From Citrobacter amalonaticus (lineage in GTDB: Bacteria; Pseudomonadota; Gammaproteobacteria; Enterobacterales; Enterobacteriaceae), in contig NZ_CP014015.2 of NCBI RefSeq assembly GCF_001559075.2, positions 930,001-994,000 of the forward strand: 64,000 bases of DNA, read 5' to 3'. The number at the start of each line of letters is the position of its first letter. The stretch's first letter is position 1. A program made the position numbers and the translations under genes. A model generated the notes under the pieces. It was not told where the DNA came from and did no database searches. It worked only from the letters and a program-made list of their open reading frames with translations. Positions 9,238-18,658 of this stretch are shown piece by piece.

Positions 9238-9777
9238 ATGCAAAGGATGAAATCAGGTCTGCTGATGCTTTTACTTCCCGCCTGCGCGCTGGCCGGCAAC
9301 AAGTGGAACGTGACGTTACCCGGCGGAAACATGCGTTTCCAGGGAGTCATTATTGCCGAATCTTGCCGCGTTGAAGCTGGCGATCGCCAGATGACCGTGC
9401 AAATGGGGCAGATCAGCAGCAATCGATTTCATGCGCCAGGGGAGGATATCAACCCTGTCTCTGTCGATATTCATCTCCAGGAGTGCAGTACCGCCGTAAG
9501 TCAACGCGTCGGCGTGGCATTTCATGGCGTCGCGGATGGCAAAAACCCTGACGTTCTCTCCGTGGGAGAAGGACCGGGGATCGCCAGCGGTATCGGGATA
9601 GCGTTATTTGATAAAGAAGGCAGCCAGCTCCCACTTAACGGCCCACCGGCTAGCTGGACACGGCTTTACTCCGGGCCAACCACACTGCATTTCGTTGCGA
9701 AATACCGTTCTACCGGACGTCAGGTCACCGGTGGGGTCGCGAATGCACAAGCCTGGTTCTCTTTGACCTACCAGTAA
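9238..9777 (+). CDS. fimI: Fimbrial protein FimI
   Basis: 179 residues from the ATG at 9238 (GAGGTGAT upstream), matching the E. coli length; a GTG 9 bases earlier is the alternative. Pilin-fold subunit located between fimA and fimC, known to be needed for normal type 1 fimbriation and proposed as a termination subunit. Signal peptide to about ALA-G, then GNMRFQGVIIAESCRVEAGD, HLQECSTAVSQ and C-terminal AWFSLTYQ. Order and length make the assignment firm. Confidence 0.93.
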   Translation: MQRMKSGLLMLLLPACALAGNKWNVTLPGGNMRFQGVIIAESCRVEAGDRQMTVQMGQISSNRFHAPGEDINPVSVDIHLQECSTAVSQRVGVAFHGVADGKNPDVLSVGEGPGIASGIGIALFDKEGSQLPLNGPPASWTRLYSGPTTLHFVAKYRSTGRQVTGGVANAQAWFSLTYQ

Positions 9778-9812
9778 TACCCCCGCAGAAATAGCAAATA
9801 CAGGAAACGACG

Positions 9813-10538
9813 GTGAGTACAGCAAGGATAAACATGAAAAAAACACGCACCATGATGCGCCGCCTGCTGGGCGGAATGCTGATGATTGCCGCCATGGGAT
9901 TGTTCACACAGGCTGAAGCAGGCGTTGCGCTGGGGGCGACCCGGGTGATTTATCCGGCGGGTCAAAAACAGGTACAACTGGCGGTCACCAACAATGATGA
10001 CAGCAGCACGTATCTGATCCAGTCATGGGTGGAAAATGCTGAAGGCGTCAAAGACGGGCGTTTTGTGGTAACACCGCCGCTGTTTGCCATGCAGGGAAAA
10101 AAGGAGAACACCTTACGCATTCTTGATGCAACCAATAACCAGTTACCACAGGACCGCGAAAGTCTGTTCTGGATGAACGTCAAAGCCATTCCGTCGATGG
10201 ACAAATCGAAGCTCAGCGATAACACCCTGCAACTGGCCATTATCAGCCGTATCAAGCTGTACTACCGTCCAGCCGGACTCGCGCTGCCGCCAGATCAGGC
10301 CGCGGAAAAACTCACTTTCCGCCGCAGCGCAGGCACGCTCACATTGATCAACCCAACGCCGTACTACCTGACGGTGACCGAACTCAATGCCGGCACCCGG
10401 GTACTGGAAAATGCCCTCGTGCCTCCCCTGGGCGAAGCCCGCGTGAAGTTGCCAGCCGATGCGGGTAGCGAGATTACCTATAAAACCATTAATGACTATG
10501 GCGCACTGACGCCGCGCATGAAAGGCGCACTGCGATAA
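9813..10538 (+). CDS. fimC: Type 1 fimbriae periplasmic chaperone FimC
   Basis: 241 residues. Donor-strand chaperone for Fim subunits. GTG start after CAGGAAAC. After the signal peptide (to about AEA-G) comes GVALGATRVIYPAGQKQVQL, then YLIQSWVENAEGVKDGRF, LRILDATNNQLPQDRESLFW, and INPTPYYLTVTELNAG, nearly identical to E. coli FimC. It lies between fimI and fimD as in E. coli. Confidence 0.96.
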   Translation: MSTARINMKKTRTMMRRLLGGMLMIAAMGLFTQAEAGVALGATRVIYPAGQKQVQLAVTNNDDSSTYLIQSWVENAEGVKDGRFVVTPPLFAMQGKKENTLRILDATNNQLPQDRESLFWMNVKAIPSMDKSKLSDNTLQLAIISRIKLYYRPAGLALPPDQAAEKLTFRRSAGTLTLINPTPYYLTVTELNAGTRVLENALVPPLGEARVKLPADAGSEITYKTINDYGALTPRMKGALR

Positions 10539-10610
10539 CGAACAGGGAATCCGCGTGATCCCTGAATAAAAAAAGAACTGACAGCCGGGCGATTTTGAAC
10601 CGGAGGGACT

Positions 10611-13232
10611 ATGTCATATCTGAAACCTGGACTCGTCCGTAGGCGGCATTATGCACCACTTTTGTCAGGCGCAATGGCGCAGATCCCCTTTGCCTTTTTG
10701 CTTGCCTCACACACATTTTCCGCGCAGGCAGAACTCTATTTTAACCCGCGCTTTCTGGCGGACGATCCGGCTGCCGTCGCGGATCTTTCCGGTTTTGAAA
10801 AGGGACATGAGCTCCCCCCCGGCACGTATCGCGTCGATATTTACCTGAACGAGGGGTTCATGACCACCCGCGATGTCACTTTTCATGCCAGCGACAACAG
10901 CCGCGAGCTGTCCCCATGCCTGACGCGTGAACAGCTCGCCGCAATGGGACTGAACACCGCCGCCGTCAGTGGAATGAACGTGCTGGCAGCGGATGCCTGT
11001 GTCCCGTTAACGGAAATGATCCCTGACGCCACCACCCGTTTAGACGTGGGTCAGCAGCGGTTGCATCTGACAATTCCTCAGGCCTTTATGGGAAATCAGG
11101 CTCGCGGCTATATCCCGCCGGAACGCTGGGATCACGGGATTACCGCTGGCCTACTGAATTACAACTTCACCGGCAACAATGTCCAGAACGACGTCGGCGG
11201 CAGCAGCAACTACGCCTATTTAAACCTGCAAAGTGGCCTTAACCTGGGCGCGTGGCGCCTGCGCGACAATACCACCTGGAGCTACAGTAGCGGCGGGAGT
11301 TCTTCGAGCAACGAAAACAAATGGCAGCACGTTAATACCTGGCTGGAAAGGGACATCACGCCGTTGCGCTCACGCCTGACGCTCGGCGACAGCTATACCA
11401 ACGGCGATGTCTTTGACGGCATTAACTTCCGCGGCGCGCAACTCGCTTCTGATGACAATATGCTGCCGGACAGCCAGAAAGGCTTTGCCCCGGTGATCCA
11501 CGGGATTGCGCGCGGGACGGCGCAGGTCTCCATCAAACAGAATGGCTATGAGATCTATCACAGCACGGTACCACCAGGCCCCTTCAGCATCAGCGACCTC
11601 TATGCCGCGGGTAACGGCGGCGATCTGCAGGTTACCATCAAGGAAGCCGACGGGAGCAGCCAGAACTTCACCGTTCCTTACTCCTCGGTCCCGGTGCTGC
11701 AACGTGAAGGCCATACCCGCTATGCCGTCACCGCCGGAGAGTACCGTAGCGGTAACGATCAGCAGGAAGAGCCGACCTTTTTTCAGAGCACCTTACTCCA
11801 CGGCCTCCCGGCTGGCTGGACTCTGTACGGCGGTACGCAACTGGCAGACCGCTACCGCGCCTTCAATCTGGGAGTGGGGAAAAACATGGGGGTACTGGGA
11901 GCGCTGTCGGTGGACGTCACTCAGGCCAATGCCACTCTGCCCGATGACAGCAAACATCAGGGGCAGTCGGTGCGTTTCCTCTATAACAAATCACTGAGCG
12001 ACGTTGGCACGAATATCCAACTGGTTGGCTATCGCTACTCCACACGCGGATATTTTAGTTTTGCCGATACCACTTACCGTCGAATGAGCGGCTATGACGT
12101 CGAAACGCAGGATGGCGTTATTCAGGTTCAGCCGAAATTCACGGACTACTACAACCTCGCCTATAACAAGCGCGGCAAGGTGCAGGTGAGCCTGACCCAG
12201 CAGTTAGGCCGTACCGCCACGCTCTATCTGAGCGGAAGCCATCAGACTTACTGGGGCACCAACAGCGCCGATGAACAATTGCAGGCTGGTCTGAATACCG
12301 CCATCGGCGATATCAACTGGACGCTGAGCTACAGCCTGACCAAAAACGCCTGGCAGGAGGGTCGCGACCAGATGCTGGCTATTAACGTCAATATTCCGTT
12401 CAGCCACTGGCTGCGATCGGACAGTCAGTCCGTCTGGCGACACGCCAGCGCCAGCTACAGCATGTCGAATGACCTCAACGGCCGGATGACCAATCTGGCG
12501 GGGCTGTATGGCACCGTGCTGGAAGACAATAACCTCAGCTACAGCGTGCAAACCGGCTATGCGGGCGGCGGGGAAGGCAACAGCAGCAGCACTGGCTATG
12601 CCACGCTGAACTACCGCGGCGGTTCTGGCAATGCCAACGTCGGTTACAGCCGTAGCGACGGACTCAAACAGTTCTATTACGGGATGAGCGGCGGCGTGCT
12701 GGCGCATGCCAACGGCGTCACGCTGAGTCAACCACTCAATGACACGGTCGTGCTGATTAAAGCGCCCGGCGCAGAGGGCGCGAAAGTGGAAAACCAGACC
12801 GGAGTACGCACTGACTGGCGTGGTTATGCGGTGCTGCCTTACGCCACCGAGTACCGGGAAAACCGGGTGGCGCTGGATACCAATACGCTCGCCGATAACG
12901 TTGATCTGGATGAAGCAGTGGTCAACGTCGTCCCCACGCACGGCGCGATCGTCCGGGCGGAATTCAACGCCCACGTCGGGATGAAACTGCTGATGACGCT
13001 CATCCACAACGGCAAGCCGGTACCGTTCGGTGCGATGGTCACCGCCGACAGCAGCCAAAGCAGCAGCATCGTCGCCGATAACGGTCAGGTCTATCTGAGC
13101 GGTATGCCGCTGGCAGGCAAAGTTCGGGTGAAATGGGGTGATGGCGCAAACGCCAGCTGTGTGGCGGATTACCGCTTAGCCGCAGAAAACCAACAACCGT
13201 TGCTCAGCCAGCTCACCGCGGAATGCCGCTAA
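10611..13232 (+). CDS. fimD: Type 1 fimbriae usher FimD
   Basis: 873 residues (E. coli 878). Outer-membrane assembly platform. The signal region spans residues 1-40, the mature N-terminus is ELYFNPRFLADDPAAVADLS with the chaperone-recognition domain, then the barrel containing GFAPVIHGIARGTAQVSIKQ and the plug, and two C-terminal domains ending LLSQLTAECR with a Cys pair. The ATG follows GGAGG. The next gene starts within about 10 bases, consistent with one transcript. Confidence 0.96.
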   Translation: MSYLKPGLVRRRHYAPLLSGAMAQIPFAFLLASHTFSAQAELYFNPRFLADDPAAVADLSGFEKGHELPPGTYRVDIYLNEGFMTTRDVTFHASDNSRELSPCLTREQLAAMGLNTAAVSGMNVLAADACVPLTEMIPDATTRLDVGQQRLHLTIPQAFMGNQARGYIPPERWDHGITAGLLNYNFTGNNVQNDVGGSSNYAYLNLQSGLNLGAWRLRDNTTWSYSSGGSSSSNENKWQHVNTWLERDITPLRSRLTLGDSYTNGDVFDGINFRGAQLASDDNMLPDSQKGFAPVIHGIARGTAQVSIKQNGYEIYHSTVPPGPFSISDLYAAGNGGDLQVTIKEADGSSQNFTVPYSSVPVLQREGHTRYAVTAGEYRSGNDQQEEPTFFQSTLLHGLPAGWTLYGGTQLADRYRAFNLGVGKNMGVLGALSVDVTQANATLPDDSKHQGQSVRFLYNKSLSDVGTNIQLVGYRYSTRGYFSFADTTYRRMSGYDVETQDGVIQVQPKFTDYYNLAYNKRGKVQVSLTQQLGRTATLYLSGSHQTYWGTNSADEQLQAGLNTAIGDINWTLSYSLTKNAWQEGRDQMLAINVNIPFSHWLRSDSQSVWRHASASYSMSNDLNGRMTNLAGLYGTVLEDNNLSYSVQTGYAGGGEGNSSSTGYATLNYRGGSGNANVGYSRSDGLKQFYYGMSGGVLAHANGVTLSQPLNDTVVLIKAPGAEGAKVENQTGVRTDWRGYAVLPYATEYRENRVALDTNTLADNVDLDEAVVNVVPTHGAIVRAEFNAHVGMKLLMTLIHNGKPVPFGAMVTADSSQSSSIVADNGQVYLSGMPLAGKVRVKWGDGANASCVADYRLAAENQQPLLSQLTAECR

Positions 13233-13242
13233 GGACATGATG

Positions 13243-13770
13243 ATGAACAAACGTCTTTATCTGCTGGGCGCCGTCTTCTCGCTGGTCAGCGCCAGTACGT
13301 TCGCCGCCGACAGCACGATCACGATCAGCGGATACGTCAGGGATAACGCCTGCGCCGTGGCGGGCGAATCGAAAGATTTTACCGTCGATTTACTGGATAA
13401 CGCCGCTAAACAGTTCAGCCGTATCGGCGCCACCACGCCTGTCGTCCCGTTTCGTATTGTGCTTTCTCCCTGCGGCACGTCGGTCACGGCGGTAAAAGTC
13501 GGTTTTATCGGTATTGCCGACAACGATAATACCCGCTTATTGAAACTCGACAGCGGGACATCGGCGGCGGCGGGGATGGGAATTGAGATCCTCAACGGAC
13601 AGCAGACGACGCTGCCGCTGAATGCCGGGTCCGCTACCCTTCCGTGGACAACCCTGACGCCCGGTCAGACCAATACGCTTAACTTTTATGCCCGCCTGAT
13701 GGCAACGCAGCTCCCCGTCACGCCGGGACACGTCAATGCAACAGCGACATTCACTCTTGAATTTCAGTAA
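13243..13770 (+). CDS. fimF: Minor fimbrial subunit FimF
   Basis: 175 residues from the third of three consecutive ATG codons (13237, 13240, 13243); the third has the best distance to AAGGA. Tip-fibrillum pilin that links the rod to FimG. After the signal peptide: ADSTITISGYVRDNACAVAG, LSPCGTSVTAVKVGF, and C-terminal HVNATATFTLEFQ. Closely resembles E. coli FimF in length and sequence. Confidence 0.94.
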   Translation: MNKRLYLLGAVFSLVSASTFAADSTITISGYVRDNACAVAGESKDFTVDLLDNAAKQFSRIGATTPVVPFRIVLSPCGTSVTAVKVGFIGIADNDNTRLLKLDSGTSAAAGMGIEILNGQQTTLPLNAGSATLPWTTLTPGQTNTLNFYARLMATQLPVTPGHVNATATFTLEFQ

Positions 13771-13782
13771 GCGGAGGCTTTG

Positions 13783-14283
13783 ATGAAATGGTTTCAACCC
13801 CGGTGGCTACTGGCGGTATTCCTTGCCGCTTCTGCTGTTGTGCAGGCGGCCGACGTGACCATTACCGTGAACGGGAAAGTGGTCGCCAAACCGTGCACGG
13901 TATCGACCACCAATGCCACCGTCGAACTGGGTGATCTCTACACCTTCAGTCTGGTCGCCGCCGGTTCCTCCTCCGCGTGGCACACCGTGGCGCTTGAGCT
14001 AAGCAATTGCCCGGTAGGCACCTCGCGTGTCACCGCCAGCTTCAGCGGGACAGCCGACAGCACGGGCTACTACAAAAATCAGGGGACCGCCGGAAATATC
14101 CAGCTTGAACTCCAGGATGACAGCGGTAACAGACTGAACACTGGCGCGACAAAATCAGTGGTGGTGGATGACGCCTCACAATCCGCCCGTTTTCCTTTGC
14201 AGGTCAGAGCGTTGTCGGTAAACGGCGGCGCAACCCAGGGAACGATCCAGGCGGTGATTAACGTGACCTATACCTATGCATGA
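13783..14283 (+). CDS. fimG: Minor fimbrial subunit FimG
   Basis: 166 residues from the ATG at 13783, preceded by GGAGG; a TTG directly before it is possible. Tip pilin between FimF and the adhesin FimH. Signal peptide to about VQA-A, then ADVTITVNGKVVAKPCTVST, LSNCPVGTSRVTASFSGTAD and a C-terminal strand ending INVTYTYA. It starts 12 bases after fimF and ends 16 bases before fimH. Confidence 0.94.
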   Translation: MKWFQPRWLLAVFLAASAVVQAADVTITVNGKVVAKPCTVSTTNATVELGDLYTFSLVAAGSSSAWHTVALELSNCPVGTSRVTASFSGTADSTGYYKNQGTAGNIQLELQDDSGNRLNTGATKSVVVDDASQSARFPLQVRALSVNGGATQGTIQAVINVTYTYA

Positions 14284-14299
14284 CCAGGAGAGTATGTTG

Positions 14300-15205
14300 A
14301 TGAAAAGAGTCGTAACCCTGTTGACGACACTGTTGCTGATGGGCTGGTCAATCAATGCCTGGTCCTTTGCGTGCAAAACCGCCAGCGGCGCGACCATTCC
14401 CATTGGCGGCGGTAGCGCGAACGTCTACGTTGATCTCTCGCCTGCGGTTAACGTCGGGCAAAACCTGGTGGTTGACCTCTCAACGCAGATCTTTTGTCAT
14501 AACGATTATCCCGAAACCATAACCGATTATGTCACCCTTCAGCAGGGGTCCGCTTACGGCGGCGTGTTATCGAGTTTTTCCGGCTCCGTAAGATACAACG
14601 GCTCCAGCTATCCGTTTCCGACCACCAGCGAAACCGCACGGATGATCTATGACTCAAAAGTCGATAAACCGTGGCCGACCGTACTGTATCTGACGCCAAT
14701 CAGCTCTGCTGGCGGCGTCGCAATAAGTGCCGGAACGCTTATCGCGAAACTCATTCTCCGCCAGACCAACAACAAAAACAGCGATGACTTTCAGTTCGTG
14801 TGGAGCATTTATGCGAATAATAGCGTGGTCATTCCGACTGGCGGTTGCGACGTCTCCTCCCGCAACGTGACGGTAACGCTGCCGGACTACCCCGGCTCTG
14901 AACCCGTTCCGCTGACGGTCTACTGCGCACAGAGCCAAAATCTGACGTATTACCTCTCCGGCACCACCGCAGATTCCGCCAATTCGATCTTCACCAATAC
15001 CGCGTCGTCTTCGCCCGCGAAGGGCATCGGTGTTCAGCTCACGCGCAACGGTACCATTGTCCCTGCCAACAGCACCGTGTCATTAGGCACGGTCGGTACC
15101 TCTGCCGTAAGCCTCGGCTTAACGGCTAACTACGCACGAACCAGCGGACAGGTGACGGCAGGCAATGTTCAGTCAATCATTGGGGTGACGTTTGTTTATC
15201 AGTGA
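14300..15205 (+). CDS. fimH: Type 1 fimbrial adhesin FimH
   Basis: 301 residues (E. coli 300). Mannose-binding tip adhesin. The ATG at 14300 is set by AGGAG 9 bases upstream and by homology (MKRVVTLLTTLLLMGWSINA). The mature N-terminus FACKTASGATIPIGGG begins with the Phe that lines the mannose pocket in E. coli. The lectin domain continues through STQIFCHNDYPETITDYVTL; the pilin domain starts near residue 180 and ends IIGVTFVYQ. Pocket residues known from E. coli (N-terminal Phe, the IFCHNDYPETI loop, QFVW region) are conserved, so mannose binding is expected. Confidence 0.97.
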   Translation: MKRVVTLLTTLLLMGWSINAWSFACKTASGATIPIGGGSANVYVDLSPAVNVGQNLVVDLSTQIFCHNDYPETITDYVTLQQGSAYGGVLSSFSGSVRYNGSSYPFPTTSETARMIYDSKVDKPWPTVLYLTPISSAGGVAISAGTLIAKLILRQTNNKNSDDFQFVWSIYANNSVVIPTGGCDVSSRNVTVTLPDYPGSEPVPLTVYCAQSQNLTYYLSGTTADSANSIFTNTASSSPAKGIGVQLTRNGTIVPANSTVSLGTVGTSAVSLGLTANYARTSGQVTAGNVQSIIGVTFVYQ

Positions 15206-15221
15206 TGCGGGTAAGCCGGGG

Positions 15222-16643
15222 ATGGACTACATTTTGTCCCCCTGCCCTTGTGCCGCCGAAGGTCTTGCGAGGATGATGCCGCCAGACCGCCAGCCTCTGG
15301 TGCTGCTGAGCTCGCCGTCGCTGGATATCTCAACGCTTCCCGTGCTGGCGTCAGCACGCCGGATTGTGGTGTTTCTTCCTGACGATCCCCTTTGGCTACT
15401 CACCACGTTGCAGCAGGCGGCGCTTCTGCTGGAACAGGCCACGGCTCCCCTGCCGATGCTGATCCTCAGTCGCTGTCCTGACCGTTGGTTGTGGCACACG
15501 CTGGGGCATCTTGTGACGCGTGGCAGTCTGCTGACAGAAATCCGGGCCGTCGCCTCGGATTTACCGACGCGCTGCATTGCCGCGCTATTGCGCGGGCACG
15601 GGTTGCAGGATATTCCGCCTCTGGGACAACGCGCAGACAACGAGGCGTTGATCTATGGCAAGCCGACAATCGGCCTCAGCAAACCGGAGCTCAACGCCAT
15701 TCTGGATTTGCTGCACGGATACCCCATCCAGGAACGAGCGAAACAGCGAGGCATCAGCCAAAAAACCCTTTATAATCAGAGAACTTCAGGACTTAAAAAG
15801 ATGGCGGAACATTTCCCGCAACTGGCGACACACTTTCCTGGCAACCCAGAGACCCGGTTGAACAGAAGCGGTAGTGATGCGTTATCCGCCTTCGAGCGTG
15901 AATTCGTCCATGCCATCCATTGCCGACAACTCTTTACGGTATTTCAACCGATTGTGGACAGCAACCACCGTTTACAAGGAATGGAAATTCTCTCACGCTG
16001 GCGGCGCGAGGGCACGGTCCTGCAACCCGGCGCATTTTTGCCGCAAATACGCGCTGAATACGCCTGGCAGGTACTGACCGCGTTTGTTTTGCAGGAAGCG
16101 ATACAGAAAATCAACCAGCATCCCGGAGAGTTCTATTTCTCACTGAATATCCCTGCCGCCCTCGCCAGCCATGAATGCCTTCCACGAATGCTGGAAGCGG
16201 CGAAACAGCAACTGGAATCGCCACAGCAAACGGACAGACTGGTGCTGGAATTTGCTGAGACCATCGAGTTCAGCCAAAGAGGCAAAACCGCCGCGAACAT
16301 CGACAAATTAAAACGGCTCGGCTTTCGTATTATGCTCGATGACTGCTTCTCACAAGGCAGCGTGATGTTTCCGGTCAGGCAGATCCAGTTTAGCGAATAT
16401 AAACTGGATATGTGTATTATCAATGAGATGCAACGCGATCCACACGCGCTGGCGCTGATAAAAAGCCTGAACTATTACTGTATGCTGACAGGCAGTCGCT
16501 GCGTTGCCGAAGGGGTCGACAGTGAAGAAAAATTTACGATATTGAAAGCATTAGGAATCGATCGCTTTCAGGGATATCTCATCTCCCCGCCGGTAGGCGG
16601 GAATATGCTTGAACGGTTTATGGACCGCTACATATCATTCTGA
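15222..16643 (+). CDS. fimK: FimK-like HTH plus EAL-domain protein at end of fim operon
   Basis: About 473 residues. Klebsiella fim operons end in fimK, an N-terminal DNA-binding plus C-terminal EAL c-di-GMP phosphodiesterase that represses type 1 fimbriation; position and layout match. The N-terminal region (to about 150) is unassigned, residues around 165-205 hold a LuxR-type HTH (YPIQERAKQRGISQKTLYNQ), and the EAL domain follows. Signature residues: EIL replaces EAL (GMEILSRW), EFAET, DDCFSQGS where active enzymes usually read DDFGTGYS, KLD and AEGVDSEE kept. The DD pair and EGV are retained, so activity is possible but uncertain. The ATG at 15222 is chosen by position; the frame is open back into fimH. 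Confidence 0.85.
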   Translation: MDYILSPCPCAAEGLARMMPPDRQPLVLLSSPSLDISTLPVLASARRIVVFLPDDPLWLLTTLQQAALLLEQATAPLPMLILSRCPDRWLWHTLGHLVTRGSLLTEIRAVASDLPTRCIAALLRGHGLQDIPPLGQRADNEALIYGKPTIGLSKPELNAILDLLHGYPIQERAKQRGISQKTLYNQRTSGLKKMAEHFPQLATHFPGNPETRLNRSGSDALSAFEREFVHAIHCRQLFTVFQPIVDSNHRLQGMEILSRWRREGTVLQPGAFLPQIRAEYAWQVLTAFVLQEAIQKINQHPGEFYFSLNIPAALASHECLPRMLEAAKQQLESPQQTDRLVLEFAETIEFSQRGKTAANIDKLKRLGFRIMLDDCFSQGSVMFPVRQIQFSEYKLDMCIINEMQRDPHALALIKSLNYYCMLTGSRCVAEGVDSEEKFTILKALGIDRFQGYLISPPVGGNMLERFMDRYISF

Positions 16644-16770
16644 TCAAACATGCTTTTTGAGGAGAGGATGACGCTCAATAATGAATAGACATCGATCCTG
16701 ATCTTTTCCGGCGGCAAACAGATCTCATCATAAGGACAGGAAATATCGACTGTTGTGGGATAAGTCCATT

Positions 16771-16797
16771 TTGTCAGGTAACGAGGCAGGCTATACT
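16771..16797 (+). promoter_or_regulatory. Candidate promoter of the LuxR-type gene
   Basis: TTGTCA (16771-16776) and TATACT (16792-16797) with a 15-base spacer, shorter than the optimum, 35 bases before the luxR-type start. The short spacer may indicate regulation. Confidence 0.5.
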
Positions 16798-16831
16798 CTT
16801 TCAAACACTCATCTCAGAGGCAGCAGCTGGC

Positions 16832-17524
16832 GTGAAGGATATGTATTACAACGATGAAGGGATCAATGCGTTAATCCAGAATGAACTGAATGCGTTCATT
16901 AAGGACTACAAAAATACGATCTACGCATATGCGATTATGAACAAGAAAGATCCCTCGCAAATGCAGATTATCAATAATAATCCTGAGTGGTTTAACATCT
17001 ATCTTGAAAGAAAATACCAGTTTATTGACCCTGTCATTATTAGGGCTTTAAGTAGTGTTGAAGATTTTTTCTGGGAGAACAAGGTGCTGCTGGCAAGCGG
17101 TTATAACCTGACGCGCATTTTCAGTGAAAGTTCTGAACACAATATTTATCAGGGTCAGACGTTTCCCCTGCATGACTATCTGAATAATCTTGTCGTATTG
17201 TCCATCATCAGCCAGAAGGATTCGGGGATTGAGATGGAAGCCTGCCGCGCACATTTCATGCATTTCCTCATTCAGTTACATCAGAAGACGCTTAATCTCT
17301 ACAGTAAAGTGCATCAGAAAAAGAACGTGTTTTTGTCACCGCGTGAACGACAAATTTTGAAGTGGGTCAGTGCGGGTAAAACATATGCCGAAGTCTCGGT
17401 TATATTGTCAATTGCAGAGCGCACCGTGAAGTTTCATATGAGCAATGCAATGAAAAAGCTGGGCGTGAACAACGCCAGACATGCGGTAAAACTCGGAATG
17501 GAGCTCAGATTACTGGATAACTGA
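16832..17524 (+). CDS. LuxR-family quorum-sensing regulator (AHL receptor type)
   Basis: 230 residues from a GTG (an ATG at 16841 is also possible). Cytoplasmic regulator with an N-terminal autoinducer-binding domain (about 20-160, with PEWFNIYLERKYQFIDPVI matching the W-x3-Y-x6-D-P ligand-pocket pattern) and a C-terminal LuxR HTH (about 170-230, LSPRERQILKWVSAGKTYAE and ERTVKFHMSNAMKKLGV). It converges with the synthase gene, the two stops lying only 13 bases apart, as in EsaR/ExpR and Citrobacter rodentium CroR arrangements. Such convergent receptors often act as repressors released by AHL; which mode applies here is not visible. Confidence 0.9.
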   Translation: MKDMYYNDEGINALIQNELNAFIKDYKNTIYAYAIMNKKDPSQMQIINNNPEWFNIYLERKYQFIDPVIIRALSSVEDFFWENKVLLASGYNLTRIFSESSEHNIYQGQTFPLHDYLNNLVVLSIISQKDSGIEMEACRAHFMHFLIQLHQKTLNLYSKVHQKKNVFLSPRERQILKWVSAGKTYAEVSVILSIAERTVKFHMSNAMKKLGVNNARHAVKLGMELRLLDN

Positions 17525-17537
17525 ACTCCGTGCGGGA

Positions 17538-18173
17538 TTACAGACGGCGAAGCTGTTGAAGTATCTCACGGAGCCAGTGGCTGGACTTATCTTTGCTGAT
17601 GATGCTTTCAATTGCGCTTTCAGTTGCCGGCATAAAAATATAGTAGATAGTTTCACCTTTCTCAGAAAGACCTTTCTGAATCACGTCAATTTTCCAGTGC
17701 GCATGACGGAAAATGGCATACATACCGCGACTGGCAACGGCGAACATTCCCCGATACTGTTTCTTCATGCAATAGACGATCATTGCCAGAAACAGTGCCT
17801 TACTGGCAGGCATCCCGCGAAGGTTTCCGGAATCACGTCTCGCTTTATCTAAAAACAGGCGGCTCACTTCGCAACAGGGAATATCCGTAGGGAGAGTGAT
17901 ATTATCGAAGTACTCATGGAATATTTCGCTGATCATCGTCGGTTGCGTGGCATCGATAAATCGGGCGCCACACAGGATTTCTCCCTCATGCATCCCTAAC
18001 AGATAAGTCGTGTTTTCGTTATCAAATTGATCCTTTTCCAGGCCATCAGTACATTCCACTTTCCAGTCGAGCCGCTCACGAAATGTTCGATTTCTCAGGC
18101 GGTAGAGTTCAGTGGCAAAACCTGACGGCAACTCATCGCGATCAAGCAAAAAAAACTCAACAAAAGAGTTCAT
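17538..18173 (-). CDS. LuxI-family acyl-homoserine-lactone synthase
   Basis: 211 residues. Makes an N-acyl-homoserine lactone from S-adenosylmethionine and an acyl donor. Conserved LuxI residues are visible: RNRTFRERLDWKVE (Arg, Phe, Trp), KDQFDNENTTYLL (Asp pair), GARFIDATQPTMI (Arg), and CEVSRLFLD (Glu and Arg). Length is normal for the family (about 195-220). Convergent with the LuxR gene, 13 bases between stops. C. rodentium CroI is a plausible relative. The acyl chain cannot be deduced. Confidence 0.92.
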   Translation of the reverse strand: MNSFVEFFLLDRDELPSGFATELYRLRNRTFRERLDWKVECTDGLEKDQFDNENTTYLLGMHEGEILCGARFIDATQPTMISEIFHEYFDNITLPTDIPCCEVSRLFLDKARRDSGNLRGMPASKALFLAMIVYCMKKQYRGMFAVASRGMYAIFRHAHWKIDVIQKGLSEKGETIYYIFMPATESAIESIISKDKSSHWLREILQQLRRL

Positions 18174-18658
18174 TTATTCATTCCTGATAATAACATTCTG
18201 AAATTATTATCCCCTGTCTTTTAGGACAGCTTTTTTTCAGGTCGGGTCTTCCTTATACTTAAAAAATACCTGACTAATAGCGCTCGCGGCACATACTAGT
18301 CAGGCGGTCAAAGACCAACGTAACACCAGGGATAAATCCACCCGAGATTATCTAACATTTAAACTCCCGGGTACAGAATGCAATAAGCACTTAATCACTA
18401 AAAAACTATTAAAATACGACAAATATCAAATATTTCACCTTATTATATTGCCCCTTGTATTTTCAAGGGGTAATATTTAAGGTTGAGTTAACTATTAAGC
18501 TCAATGCTGTCGCTCGCTCTCATCCTTTAACATCACGCGCCGTTTTCTCTTTCTACCTCTCTACATCCGTCCTTATTTCTCTCTTGTAAGAGAATAGTCC
18601 TGTTTGCAGAGATGGCGTGAGATCGCCGGCAGTCACGCTTCCTTAAGACGTACGAATG
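18174..18658. other. luxI-type promoter region, AT-rich, with hairpins
   Basis: 485 bases without a gene. It contains the inverted repeat described separately, a -10-like TATAAG on the minus strand (18252-18257) without a good -35 box, and a 7-bp hairpin CCCCTTG/CAAGGGG (18451-18470) that may end transcription of the small gene to its right. Confidence 0.6.
18269..18304. promoter_or_regulatory. 8-bp inverted repeat in the luxI-type promoter
   Basis: CCTGACTA (18269-18276) and TAGTCAGG (18297-18304) are perfect inverted repeats with a 20-base spacer. The arm nearest the synthase covers the expected -35 position for TATAAG at 18252-18257. CCTG/CAGG ends recall lux-type boxes, although the usual box is about 20 bp in total; it may be two half-site pairs or a different regulator's site. 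Confidence 0.5.

Noticed and set aside
12204..13058. 284-codon frame opposite fimD
   Set aside because: Shadow of a GC-rich coding region; no family features.
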